Shown piece by piece: positions 12,200-25,500 of a DNA stretch of 64,000 nt. The DNA comes from Ixodes scapularis. Taxonomy: Eukaryota > Arthropoda > Arachnida > Ixodida > Ixodidae. The position numbers and the translations under genes were made by a program. The notes under the pieces are model-generated. The model searched no databases. It had not been told where the DNA came from and saw only the letters and a program-made list of their open reading frames with translations. The stretch lies in assembly GCF_016920785.2 (NCBI RefSeq), contig NW_024609857.1:130627094-130691093 (forward strand), given 5' to 3'. Position 1 is the first letter of the stretch, and every line of letters starts with the position of its first letter.

Positions 12200-15100
12200 G
12201 TTCATACTCGCTCCGAGCGCGCTACGCTCGAACCTTCCCCGCCGAATCCATGGGATATTGCCGCGCGCAGACTTGCAGAAGGTTCTCGTTTATCCCTGCT
12301 TTTGTTGTTCTAGAAAGTGCGTGTTCATACTCGCTCCGAGCGCGCTACGCTCGAACCTTCCCCGCCGAATCCATGGGATAATGCCGCGCGCAGACTTGCA
12401 GAAGGTTCTCGTTTATCCCTGCTTTTGTTGTTCTAGAAAGTGCGTGTTCATACTCGCTCCGAGCGCGCTACGCTCGAACCTTCCCCGCCGAATCCATGGG
12501 ATAATGCCGCGCGCAGACTTGCAGAAGGTTCTCGTTTATCCCTGCTTTTGTTGTTCTAGAAAGTGCGTGTTCATACTCGCTCCGAGCGCGCTACGCTCGA
12601 ACCTTCCCCGCCGAATCCATGGGATAATGCCGCGCGCAGACTTGCAGAAGGTTCTCGTTTATCCCTGCTTTTGTTGTTCTAGAAAGTGCGTGTTCATACT
12701 CGCTCCGAGCGCGCTACGCTCGAACCTTCCCCGCCGAATCCATGGGATAATGCCGCGCGCAGACTTGCAGAAGGTTCTCGTTTATCCCTGCTTTTGTTGT
12801 TCTAGAAAGTGCGTGTTCATACTCGCTCCGAGCGCGCTACGCTCGAACCTTCCCCGCCGAATCCATGGGATATTGCCGCGCGCAGACTTGCAGAAGGTTC
12901 TCGTTTATCCCTGCTTTTGTTGTTCTAGAAAGTGCGTGTTCATACTCGCTCCGAGCGCGCTACGCTCGAACCTTCCCCCCCGAATCCATGGGATATTGCC
13001 GCGCGCAGACTTGCAGAAGGTTCTCGTTTATCCCTGCTTTTGTTGTTCTAGAAAGTGCGTGTTCATACTCGCTCCGAGCGCGCTACGCTCGAACCTTCCC
13101 CGCCGAATCCATGGGATAATGCCGCGCGCAGACTTGCAGAAGGTTCTCGTTTATCCCTGCTTTTGTTGTTCTAGAAAGTGCGTGTTCATACTCGCTCCGA
13201 GCGCGCTACGCTCGAACCTTCCCCGCCGAATCCATGGGATAATGCCGCGCGCAGACTTGCAGAAGGTTCTCGTTTATCCCTGCTTTTGTTGTTCTAGAAA
13301 GTGCGTGTTCATACTCGCTCCGAGCGCGCTACGCTCGAACCTTCCCCGCCGAATCCATGGGATAATGCCGCGCGCAGACTTGCAGAAGGTTCTCGTTTAT
13401 CCCTGCTTTTGTTGTTCTAGAAAGTGCGTGTTCATACTCGCTCCGAGCGCGCTACGCTCGAACCTTCCCCGCCGAATCCATGGGATATTGCCGCGCGCAG
13501 ACTTGCAGAAGGTTCTCGTTTATCCCTGCTTTTGTTGTTCTAGAAAGTGCGTGTTCATACTCGCTCCGAGCGCGCTACGCTCGAACCTTCCCCCCCGAAT
13601 CCATGGGATATTGCCGCGCGCAGACTTGCAGAAGGTTCTCGTTTATCCCTGCTTTTGTTGTTCTAGAAAGTGCGTGTTCATACTCGCTCCGAGCGCGCTA
13701 CGCTCGAACCTTCCCCGCCGAATCCATGGGATAATGCCGCGCGCAGACTTGCAGAAGGTTCTCGTTTATCCCTGCTTTTGTTGTTCTAGAAAGTGCGTGT
13801 TCATACTCGCTCCGAGCGCGCTACGCTCGAACCTTCCCCGCCGAATCCATGAAATAATGCCGCGCGCAGACTTGCAGAAGGTTCTCGTTTATCCCTGCTT
13901 TTGTTGTTCTAGAAAGTGCGTGTTCATACTCGCTCCGAGCGCGCTACGCTCGAACCTTCCCCGCCGAATCCATGGGATATTGCCGCGCGCAGACTTGCAG
14001 AAGGTTCTCGTTTATCCCTGCTTTTGTTGTTCTAGAAAGTGCGTGTTCATACTCGCTCCGAGCGCGCTACGCTCGAACCTTCCCCGCCGAATCCATGGGA
14101 TAATGCCGCGCGCAGACTTGCAGAAGGTTCTCGTTTATCCCTGCTTTTGTTGTTCTAGAAAGTGCGTGTTCATACTCGCTCCGAGCGCGCTACGCTCGAA
14201 CCTTCCCCGCCGAATCCATGGGATATTGCCGCGCGCAGACTTGCAGAAGGTTCTCGTTTATCCCTGCTTTTGTTGTTCTAGAAAGTGCGTGTTCATACTC
14301 GCTCCGAGCGCGCTACGCTCGAACCTTCCCCGCCGAATCCATGGGATAATGCCGCGCGCAGACTTGCAGAAGGTTCTCGTTTATCCCTGCTTTTGTTGTT
14401 CTAGAAAGTGCGTGTTCATACTCGCTCCGAGCGCGCTACGCTCGAACCTTCCCCGCCGAATCCATGGGATAATGCCGCGCGCAGACTTGCAGAAGGTTCT
14501 CGTTTATCCCTGCTTTTGTTGTTCTAGAAAGTGCGTGTTCATACTCGCTCCGAGCGCGCTACGCTCGAACCTTCCCCGCCGAATCCATGGGATAATGCCG
14601 CGCGCAGACTTGCAGAAGGTTCTCGTTTATCCCTGCTTTTGTTGTTCTAGAAAGTGCGTGTTCATACTCGCTCCGAGCGCGCTACGCTCGAACCTTCCCC
14701 GCCGAATCCATGGGATAATGCCGCGCGCAGACTTGCAGAAGGTTCTCGTTTATCTCTGCTTTTGTTGTTCTAGAAAGTGCGTGTTCATACTCGCTCCGAG
14801 CGCGCTACGCTCGAACCTTCCCCGCCGAATCCATGGGATATTGCCGCGCGCAGACTTGCAGAAGGTTCTCGTTTATCCCTGCTTTTGTTGTTCTAGAAAG
14901 TGCGTGTTCATACTCGCTCCGAGCGCGCTACGCTCGAACCTTCCCCGCCGAATCCATGGGATAATGCCGCGCGCAGACTTGCAGAAGGTTCTCGTTTATC
15001 CCTGCTTTTGTTGTTCTAGAAAGTGCGTGTTCATACTCGCTCCGAGCGCGCTACGCTCGAACCTTCCCCGCCGAATCCATGGGATATTGCCGCGCGCAGA

Positions 15101-18100
15101 CTTGCAGAAGGTTCTCGTTTATCCCTGCTTTTGTTGTTCTAGAAAGTGCGTGTTCATACTCGCTCCGAGCGCGCTACGCTCGAACCTTCCCCGCCGAATC
15201 CATGGGATAATGCCGCGCGCAGACTTGCAGAAGGTTCTCGTTTATCCCTGCTTTTGTTGTTCTAGAAAGTGCGTGTTCATACTCGCTCCGAGCGCGCTAC
15301 GCTCGAACCTTCCCCGCCGAATCCATGGGATAATGCCGCGCGCAGACTTGCAGAAGGTTCTCGTTTATCCCTGCTTTTGTTGTTCTAGAAAGTGCGTGTT
15401 CATACTCGCTCCGAGCGCGCTACGCTCGAACCTTCCCCGCCGAATCCATGGGATAATGCCGCGCGCAGACTTGCAGAAGGTTCTCGTTTATCCCTGCTTT
15501 TGTTGTTCTAGAAAGTGCGTGTTCATACTCGCTCCGAGCGCGCTACGCTCGAACCTTCCCCGCCGAATCCATGGGATAATGCCGCGCGCAGACTTGCAGA
15601 AGGTTCTCGTTTATCCCTGCTTTTGTTGTTCTAGAAAGTGCGTGTTCATACTCGCTCCGAGCGCGCTACGCTCGAACCTTCCCCGCCGAATCCATGGGAT
15701 AATGCCGCGCGCAGACTTGCAGAAGGTTCTCGTTTATCCCTGCTTTTGTTGTTCTAGAAAGTGCGTGTTCATACTCGCTCCGAGCGCGCTACGCTCGAAC
15801 CTTCCCCGCCGAATCCATGGGATATTGCCGCGCGCAGACTTGCAGAAGGTTCTCGTTTATCCCTGCTTTTGTTGTTCTAGAAAGTGCGTGTTCATACTCG
15901 CTCCGAGCGCGCTACGCTCGAACCTTCCCCGCCGAATCCATGGGATAATGCCGCGCGCAGACTTGCAGAAGGTTCTCGTTTATCCCTGCTTTTGTTGTTC
16001 TAGAAAGTGCGTGTTCATACTCGCTCCGAGCGCGCTACGCTCGAACCTTCCCCGCCGAATCCATGGGATAATGCCGCGCGCAGACTTGCAGGAGGTTCTC
16101 GTTTATCCCTGCTTTTGTTGTTCTAGAAAGTGCGTGTTCATACTCGCTCCGAGCGCGCTACGCTCGAACCTTCCCCGCCGAATCCATGGGATAATGCCGC
16201 GCGCAGACTTGCAGAAGGTTCTCGTTTATCCCTGCTTTTGTTGTTCTAGAAAGTGCGTGTTCATACTCGCTCCGAGCGCGCTACGCTCGAACCTTCCCCG
16301 CCGAATCCATGGGATAATGCCGCGCGCAGACTTGCAGAAGGTTCTCGTTTATCCCTGCTTTTGTTGTTCTAGAAAGTGCGTGTTCATACTCGCTCCGAGC
16401 GCGCTACGCTCGAACCTTCCCCGCCGAATCCATGGGATATTGCCGCGCGCAGACTTGCAGAAGGTTCTCGTTTATCCCTGCTTTTGTTGTTCTAGAAAGT
16501 GCGTGTTCATACTCGCTCCGAGCGCGCTACGCTCGAACCTTCCCCCCCGAATCCATGGGATATTGCCGCGCGCAGACTTGCAGAAGGTTCTCGTTTATCC
16601 CTGCTTTTGTTGTTCTAGAAAGTGCGTGTTCATACTCGCTCCGAGCGCGCTACGCTCGAACCTTCCCCGCCGAATCCATGGGATAATGCCGCGCGCAGAC
16701 TTGCAGAAGGTTCTCGTTTATCCCTGCTTTTGTTGTTCTAGAAAGTGCGTGTTCATACTCGCTCCGAGCGCGCTACGCTCGAACCTTCCCCGCCGAATCC
16801 ATGGGATAATGCCGCGCGCAGACTTGCAGAAGGTTCTCGTTTATCCCTGCTTTTGTTGTTCTAGAAAGTGCGTGTTCATACTCGCTCCGAGCGCGCTACG
16901 CTCGAACCTTCCCCGCCGAATCCATGGGATAATGCCGCGCGCAGACTTGCAGAAGGTTCTCGTTTATCCCTGCTTTTGTTGTTCTAGAAAGTGCGTGTTC
17001 ATACTCGCTCCGAGCGCGCTACGCTCGAACCTTCCCCGCCGAATCCATGGGATATTGCCGCGCGCAGACTTGCAGAAGGTTCTCGTTTATCCCTGCTTTT
17101 GTTGTTCTAGAAAGTGCGTGTTCATACTCGCTCCGAGCGCGCTACGCTCGAACCTTCCCCCCCGAATCCATGGGATATTGCCGCGCGCAGACTTGCAGAA
17201 GGTTCTCGTTTATCCCTGCTTTTGTTGTTCTAGAAAGTGCGTGTTCATACTCGCTCCGAGCGCGCTACGCTCGAACCTTCCCCGCCGAATCCATGGGATA
17301 ATGCCGCGCGCAGACTTGCAGAAGGTTCTCGTTTATCCCTGCTTTTGTTGTTCTAGAAAGTGCGTGTTCATACTCGCTCCGAGCGCGCTACGCTCGAACC
17401 TTCCCCGCCGAATCCATGAAATAATGCCGCGCGCAGACTTGCAGAAGGTTCTCGTTTATCCCTGCTTTTGTTGTTCTAGAAAGTGCGTGTTCATACTCGC
17501 TCCGAGCGCGCTACGCTCGAACCTTCCCCGCCGAATCCATGGGATATTGCCGCGCGCAGACTTGCAGAAGGTTCTCGTTTATCCCTGCTTTTGTTGTTCT
17601 AGAAAGTGCGTGTTCATACTCGCTCCGAGCGCGCTACGCTCGAACCTTCCCCGCCGAATCCATGGGATAATGCCGCGCGCAGACTTGCAGAAGGTTCTCG
17701 TTTATCCCTGCTTTTGTTGTTCTAGAAAGTGCGTGTTCATACTCGCTCCGAGCGCGCTACGCTCGAACCTTCCCCGCCGAATCCATGGGATATTGCCGCG
17801 CGCAGACTTGCAGAAGGTTCTCGTTTATCCCTGCTTTTGTTGTTCTAGAAAGTGCGTGTTCATACTCGCTCCGAGCGCGCTACGCTCGAACCTTCCCCGC
17901 CGAATCCATGGGATAATGCCGCGCGCAGACTTGCAGAAGGTTCTCGTTTATCCCTGCTTTTGTTGTTCTAGAAAGTGCGTGTTCATACTCGCTCCGAGCG
18001 CGCTACGCTCGAACCTTCCCCGCCGAATCCATGGGATATTGCCGCGCGCAGACTTGCAGAAGGTTCTCGTTTATCCCTGCTTTTGTTGTTCTAGAAAGTG

Positions 18101-21100
18101 CGTGTTCATACTCGCTCCGAGCGCGCTACGCTCGAACCTTCCCCGCCGAATCCATGGGATAATGCCGCGCGCAGACTTGCAGAAGGTTCTCGTTTATCCC
18201 TGCTTTTGTTGTTCTAGAAAGTGCGTGTTCATACTCGCTCCGAGCGCGCTACGCTCGAACCTTCCCCGCCGAATCCATGGGATAATGCCGCGCGCAGACT
18301 TGCAGAAGGTTCTCGTTTATCCCTGCTTTTGTTGTTCTAGAAAGTGCGTGTTCATACTCGCTCCGAGCGCGCTACGCTCGAACCTTCCCCGCCGAATCCA
18401 TGGGATAATGCCGCGCGCAGACTTGCAGAAGGTTCTCGTTTATCCCTGCTTTTGTTGTTCTAGAAAGTGCGTGTTCATACTCGCTCCGAGCGCGCTACGC
18501 TCGAACCTTCCCCGCCGAATCCATGGGATAATGCCGCGCGCAGACTTGCAGAAGGTTCTCGTTTATCTCTGCTTTTGTTGTTCTAGAAAGTGCGTGTTCA
18601 TACTCGCTCCGAGCGCGCTACGCTCGAACCTTCCCCGCCGAATCCATGGGATATTGCCGCGCGCAGACTTGCAGAAGGTTCTCGTTTATCCCTGCTTTTG
18701 TTGTTCTAGAAAGTGCGTGTTCATACTCGCTCCGAGCGCGCTACGCTCGAACCTTCCCCGCCGAATCCATGGGATAATGCCGCGCGCAGACTTGCAGAAG
18801 GTTCTCGTTTATCCCTGCTTTTGTTGTTCTAGAAAGTGCGTGTTCATACTCGCTCCGAGCGCGCTACGCTCGAACCTTCCCCGCCGAATCCATGGGATAT
18901 TGCCGCGCGCAGACTTGCAGAAGGTTCTCGTTTATCCCTGCTTTTGTTGTTCTAGAAAGTGCGTGTTCATACTCGCTCCGAGCGCGCTACGCTCGAACCT
19001 TCCCCGCCGAATCCATGGGATAATGCCGCGCGCAGACTTGCAGAAGGTTCTCGTTTATCCCTGCTTTTGTTGTTCTAGAAAGTGCGTGTTCATACTCGCT
19101 CCGAGCGCGCTACGCTCGAACCTTCCCCGCCGAATCCATGGGATAATGCCGCGCGCAGACTTGCAGAAGGTTCTCGTTTATCCCTGCTTTTGTTGTTCTA
19201 GAAAGTGCGTGTTCATACTCGCTCCGAGCGCGCTACGCTCGAACCTTCCCCGCCGAATCCATAGGATAATGCCGCGCGCAGACTTGCAGAAGGTTCTCGT
19301 TTATCCCTGCTTTTGTTGTTCTAGAAAGTGCGTGTTCATACTCGCTCCGAGCGCGCTACGCTCGAACCTTCCCCGCCGAATCCATGGGATAATGCCGCGC
19401 GCAGACTTGCAGAAGGTTCTCGTTTATCCCTGCTTTTGTTGTTCTAGAAAGTGCGTGTTCATACTCGCTCCGAGCGCGCTACGCTCGAACCTTCCCCGCC
19501 GAATCCATGGGATAATGCCGCGCGCAGACTTGCAGAAGGTTCTCGTTTATCCCTGCTTTTGTTGTTCTAGAAAGTGCGTGTTCATACTCGCTCCGAGCGC
19601 GCTACGCTCGAACCTTCCCCGCCGAATCCATGGGATATTGCCGCGCGCAGACTTGCAGAAGGTTCTCGTTTATCCCTGCTTTTGTTGTTCTAGAAAGTGC
19701 GTGTTCATACTCGCTCCGAGCGCGCTACGCTCGAACCTTCCCCGCCGAATCCATGGGATAATGCCGCGCGCAGACTTGCAGAAGGTTCTCGTTTATCCCT
19801 GCTTTTGTTGTTCTAGAAAGTGCGTGTTCATACTCGCTCCGAGCGCGCTACGCTCGAACCTTCCCCGCCGAATCCATGGGATAATGCCGCGCGCAGACTT
19901 GCAGAAGGTTCTCGTTTATCCCTGCTTTTGTTGTTCTAGAAAGTGCGTGTTCATACTCGCTCCGAGCGCGCTACGCTCGAACCTTCCCCGCCGAATCCAT
20001 GGGATAATGCCGCGCGCAGACTTGCAGAAGGTTCTCGTTTATCCCTGCTTTTGTTGTTCTAGAAAGTGCGTGTTCATACTCGCTCCGAGCGCGCTACGCT
20101 CGAACCTTCCCCGCCGAATCCATGGGATAATGCCGCGCGCAGACTTGCAGAAGGTTCTCGTTTATCCCTGCTTTTGTTGTTCTAGAAAGTGCGTGTTCAT
20201 ACTCGCTCCGAGCGCGCTACGCTCGAACCTTCCCCGCCGAATCCATGGGATATTGCCGCGCGCAGACTTGCAGAAGGTTCTCGTTTATCCCTGCTTTTGT
20301 TGTTCTAGAAAGTGCGTGTTCATACTCGCTCCGAGCGCGCTACGCTCGAACCTTCCCCCCCGAATCCATGGGATATTGCCGCGCGCAGACTTGCAGAAGG
20401 TTCTCGTTTATCCCTGCTTTTGTTGTTCTAGAAAGTGCGTGTTCATACTCGCTCCGAGCGCGCTACGCTCGAACCTTCCCCGCCGAATCCATGGGATAAT
20501 GCCGCGCGCAGACTTGCAGAAGGTTCTCGTTTATCCCTGCTTTTGTTGTTCTAGAAAGTGCGTGTTCATACTCGCTCCGAGCGCGCTACGCTCGAACCTT
20601 CCCCGCCGAATCCATGGGATAATGCCGCGCGCAGACTTGCAGAAGGTTCTCGTTTATCCCTGCTTTTGTTGTTCTAGAAAGTGCGTGTTCATACTCGCTC
20701 CGAGCGCGCTACGCTCGAACCTTCCCCGCCGAATCCATGGGATAATGCCGCGCGCAGACTTGCAGAAGGTTCTCGTTTATCCCTGCTTTTGTTGTTCTAG
20801 AAAGTGCGTGTTCATACTCGCTCCGAGCGCGCTACGCTCGAACCTTCCCCGCCGAATCCATGGGATATTGCCGCGCGCAGACTTGCAGAAGGTTCTCGTT
20901 TATCCCTGCTTTTGTTGTTCTAGAAAGTGCGTGTTCATACTCGCTCCGAGCGCGCTACGCTCGAACCTTCCCCCCCGAATCCATGGGATATTGCCGCGCG
21001 CAGACTTGCAGAAGGTTCTCGTTTATCCCTGCTTTTGTTGTTCTAGAAAGTGCGTGTTCATACTCGCTCCGAGCGCGCTACGCTCGAACCTTCCCCGCCG

Positions 21101-22000
21101 AATCCATGGGATAATGCCGCGCGCAGACTTGCAGAAGGTTCTCGTTTATCCCTGCTTTTGTTGTTCTAGAAAGTGCGTGTTCATACTCGCTCCGAGCGCG
21201 CTACGCTCGAACCTTCCCCGCCGAATCCATGAAATAATGCCGCGCGCAGACTTGCAGAAGGTTCTCGTTTATCCCTGCTTTTGTTGTTCTAGAAAGTGCG
21301 TGTTCATACTCGCTCCGAGCGCGCTACGCTCGAACCTTCCCCGCCGAATCCATGGGATATTGCCGCGCGCAGACTTGCAGAAGGTTCTCGTTTATCCCTG
21401 CTTTTGTTGTTCTAGAAAGTGCGTGTTCATACTCGCTCCGAGCGCGCTACGCTCGAACCTTCCCCGCCGAATCCATGGGATAATGCCGCGCGCAGACTTG
21501 CAGAAGGTTCTCGTTTATCCCTGCTTTTGTTGTTCTAGAAAGTGCGTGTTCATACTCGCTCCGAGCGCGCTACGCTCGAACCTTCCCCGCCGAATCCATG
21601 GGATATTGCCGCGCGCAGACTTGCAGAAGGTTCTCGTTTATCCCTGCTTTTGTTGTTCTAGAAAGTGCGTGTTCATACTCGCTCCGAGCGCGCTACGCTC
21701 GAACCTTCCCCGCCGAATCCATGGGATAATGCCGCGCGCAGACTTGCAGAAGGTTCTCGTTTATCCCTGCTTTTGTTGTTCTAGAAAGTGCGTGTTCATA
21801 CTCGCTCCGAGCGCGCTACGGTCGAACCTTCCCCGCCGAATCCATGGGATATTGCCGCGCGCAGACTTGCAGAAGGTTCTCGTTTATCCCTGCTTTTGTT
21901 GTTCTAGAAAGTGCGTGTTCATACTCGCTCCGAGCGCGCTACGCTCGAACCTTCCCCGCCGAATCCATGGGATAATGCCGCGCGCAGACTTGCAGAAGGT
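12200..22000 (+). repeat. Higher-order repeat C, three copies of a 29/31-unit block with a 5-unit sub-duplication
   Basis: The CTTCCCCCCCGAA variant occurs in pairs 615 bp (5 units) apart at about 12973/13588, 16540/17155 and 20353/20968. A CATGAAATAATG variant follows each pair at about 13850, 17417 and 21230. A TATCTCTGC variant occurs at about 14752 and 18565. Spacing between first and second blocks is 3567 bp (29 units) and between second and third 3813 bp (31 units). The difference is one extra two-unit step after the CATGAAATAATG marker in the second block. This is what unequal exchange within an array produces. Confidence 0.85.
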
Positions 22001-22559
22001 TCTCGTTTATCCCTGCTTTTGTTGTTCTAGAAAGTGCGTGTTCATACTCGCTCCGAGCGCGCTACGCTCGAACCTTCCCCGCCGAATCCATGGGATATTG
22101 CCGCGCGCAGACTTGCAGAAGGTTCTCGTTTATCCCTGCTTTTGTTGTTCTAGAAAGTGCGTGTTCATACTCGCTCCGAGCGCGCTACGCTCGAACCTTC
22201 CCCGCCGAATCCATGGGATATTGCCGCGCGCAGACTTGCAGAAGGTTCTCGTTTATCCCTGCTTTTGTTGTTCTAGAAAGTGCGTGTTCATACTCGCTCC
22301 GAGCGCGCTACGCTCGAACCTTCCCCGCCGAATCCATGGGATATTGCCGCGCGCAGACTTGCAGAAGGTTCTCGTTTATCCCTGCTTTTGTTGTTCTAGA
22401 AAGTGCGTGTTCATACTCGCTCCGAGCGCGCTACGCTCGAACCTTCCCCGCCGAATCCATGGGATAATGCCGCGCGCAGACTTGCAGAAGGTTCTCGTTT
22501 ATCCCTGCTTTTGTTGTTCTAGAAAGTGCGTGTTCATACTCGCTCCGAGCGCGCTACGC

Positions 22560-25500
22560 TCGAACCTTCCCCGCCGAATCCATGGGATATTGCCGCGCGT
22601 AGACTTGCAGAAGGTTCTCGTTTATCCCTGCTTTTGTTGTTCTAGAAAGTGCGTGTTCATACTCGCTCCGAGCGCGCTACGCTCGAACCTTCCCCGCCGA
22701 ATCCATGGGATAATGCCGCGCGCAGACTTGCAGAAGGTTCTCGTTTATCCCTGCTTTTGTTGTTCTAGAAAGTGCGTGTTCATACTCGCTCCGAGCGCGC
22801 TACGCTCGAACCTTCCCCGCCGAATCCATGGGATAATGCCGCGCGCAGACTTGCAGAAGGTTCTCGTTTATCCCTGCTTTTGTTGTTCTAGAAAGTGCGT
22901 GTTCATACTCGCTCCGAGCGCGCTACGCTCGAACCTTCCCCGCCGAATCCATGGGATATTGCCGCGCGCAGACTTGCAGAAGGTTCTCGTTTATCCCTGC
23001 TTTTGTTGTTCTAGAAAGTGCGTGTTCATACTCGCTCCGAGCGCGCTACGCTCGAACCTTCCCCGCCGAATCCATGGGGTAATGCCGCGCGCAGACTTGC
23101 TGAAGGTTCTCGTTTATCCCTGCTTTTGTTGTTCTAGAAAGTGCGTGTTCATACTCGCTCCGAGCGCGCTACGCTCGAACCTTCCCCGCCGAATCCATGG
23201 GATAATGCCGCGCGCAGACTTGCTGAAGGTTCTCGTTTATCCCTGCTTTTGTTGTTCTAGAAAGTGCGTGTTCATACTCGCTCCGAGCGCGCTACGCTCG
23301 AACCTTCCCCGCCGAATCCATGGGATAATGCCGCGCGCAGACTTGCAGAAGGTTCTCGTTTATCCCTGCTTTTGTTGTTCTAGAAAGTGCGTGTTCATAC
23401 TCGCTCCGAGCGCGCTACGCTCGAACCTTCCCCGCCGAATCCATGGGATATTGCCGCGCGCAGACTTGCAGAAGGTTCTCGTTTATCCCTGCTTTTGTTG
23501 TTCTAGAAAGTGCGTGTTCATACTCGCTCCGAGCGCGCTACGCTCGAACCTTCCCCGCCGAATCCATGGGATAATGCCGCGCGCAGACTTGCTGAAGGTT
23601 CTCGTTTATCCCTGCTTTTGTTGTTCTAGAAAGTGCGTGTTCATACTCGCTCCGAGCGCGCTACGCTCGAACCTTCCCCGCCGAATCCATGGGATAATGC
23701 CGCGCGCAGACTTGCAGAAGGTTCTCGTTTATCCCTGCTTTTGTTGTTCTAGAAAGTGCGTGTTCATACTCGCTCCGAGCGCGCTACGCTCGAACCTTCC
23801 CCGCCGAATCCATGGGATAATGCCGCGCGCAGACTTGCAGAAGGTTCTCGTTTATCCCTGCTTTTGTTGTTCTAGAAAGTGCGTGTTCATACTCGCTCCG
23901 AGCGCGCTACGCTCGAACCTTCCCCGCCGAATCCATGGGATAATGCCGCGCGCAGACTTGCTGAAGGTTCTCGTTTATCCCTGCTTTTGTTGTTCTAGAA
24001 AGTGCGTGTTCATACTCGCTCCGAGCGCGCTACGCTCGAACCTTCCCCGCCGAATCCATGGGATAATGCCGCGCGCAGACTTGCTGAAGGTTCTCGTTTA
24101 TCCCTGCTTTTGTTGTTCTAGAAAGTGCGTGTTCATACTCGCTCCGAGCGCGCTACGCTCGAACCTTCCCCGCCGAATCCATGGGATATTGCTGCGCGCA
24201 GACTTGCAGAAGGTTCTCGTTTATCCCTGCTTTTGTTGTTCTAGAAAGTGCGTGTTCATACTCGCTCCGAGCGCGCTACGCTCGAACCTTCCCCGCCGAA
24301 TCCATGGGATAATGCCGCGCGCAGACTTGCTGAAGGTTCTCGTTTATCCCTGCTTTTGTTGTTCTAGAAAGTGCGTGTTCATACTCGCTCCGAGCGCGCT
24401 ACGCTCGAACCTTCCCCGCCGAATCCATGGGATAATGCCGCGCGCAGACTTGCTGAAGGTTCTCGTTTATCCCTGCTTTTGTTGTTCTAGAAAGTGCGTG
24501 TTCATACTCGCTCCGAGCGCGCTACGCTCGAACCTTCCCCGCCGAATCCATGGGATAATGCCGCGCGCAGACTTGCAGAAGGTTCTCGTTTATCCCTGCT
24601 TTTGTTGTTCTAGAAAGTGCGTGTTCATACTCGCTCCGAGCGCGCTACGCTCGAACCTTCCCCGCCGAATCCATGGGATATTGCCGCGCGCAGACTTGCA
24701 GAAGGTTCTCGTTTATCCCTGCTTTTGTTGTTCTAGAAAGTGCGTGTTCATACTCGCTCCGAGCGCGCTACGCTCGAACCTTCCCCGCCGAATCCATGGG
24801 ATAATGCCGCGCGCAGACTTGCTGAAGGTTCTCGTTTATCCCTGCTTTTGTTGTTCTAGAAAGTGCGTGTTCATACTCGCTCCGAGCGCGCTACGCTCGA
24901 ACCTTCCCCGCCGAATCCATGGGATAATGCCGCGCGCAGACTTGCTGAAGGTTCTCGTTTATCCCTGCTTTTGTTGTTCTAGAAAGTGCGTGTTCATACT
25001 CGCTCCGAGCGCGCTACGCTCGAACCTTCCCCGCCGAATCCATGGGATAATGCCGCGCGCAGACTTGCAGAAGGTTCTCGTTTATCCCTGCTTTTGTTGT
25101 TCTAGAAAGTGCGTGTTCATACTCGCTCCGAGCGCGCTACGCTCGAACCTTCCCCGCCGAATCCATGGGATAATGCCGCGCGCAGACTTGCAGAAGGTTC
25201 TCGTTTATCCCTGCTTTTGTTGTTCTAGAAAGTGCGTGTTCATACTCGCTCCGAGCGCGCTACGCTCGAACCTTCCCCGCCGAATCCATGGGATATTGCC
25301 GCGCGCAGACTTGCAGAAGGTTCTCGTTTATCCCTGCTTTTGTTGTTCTAGAAAGTGCGTGTTCATACTCGCTCCGAGCGCGCTACGCTCGAACCTTCCC
25401 CGCCGAATCCATGGGATAATGCCGCGCGCAGACTTGCAGAAGGTTCTCGTTTATCCCTGCTTTTGTTGTTCTAGAAAGTGCGTGTTCATACTCGCTCCGA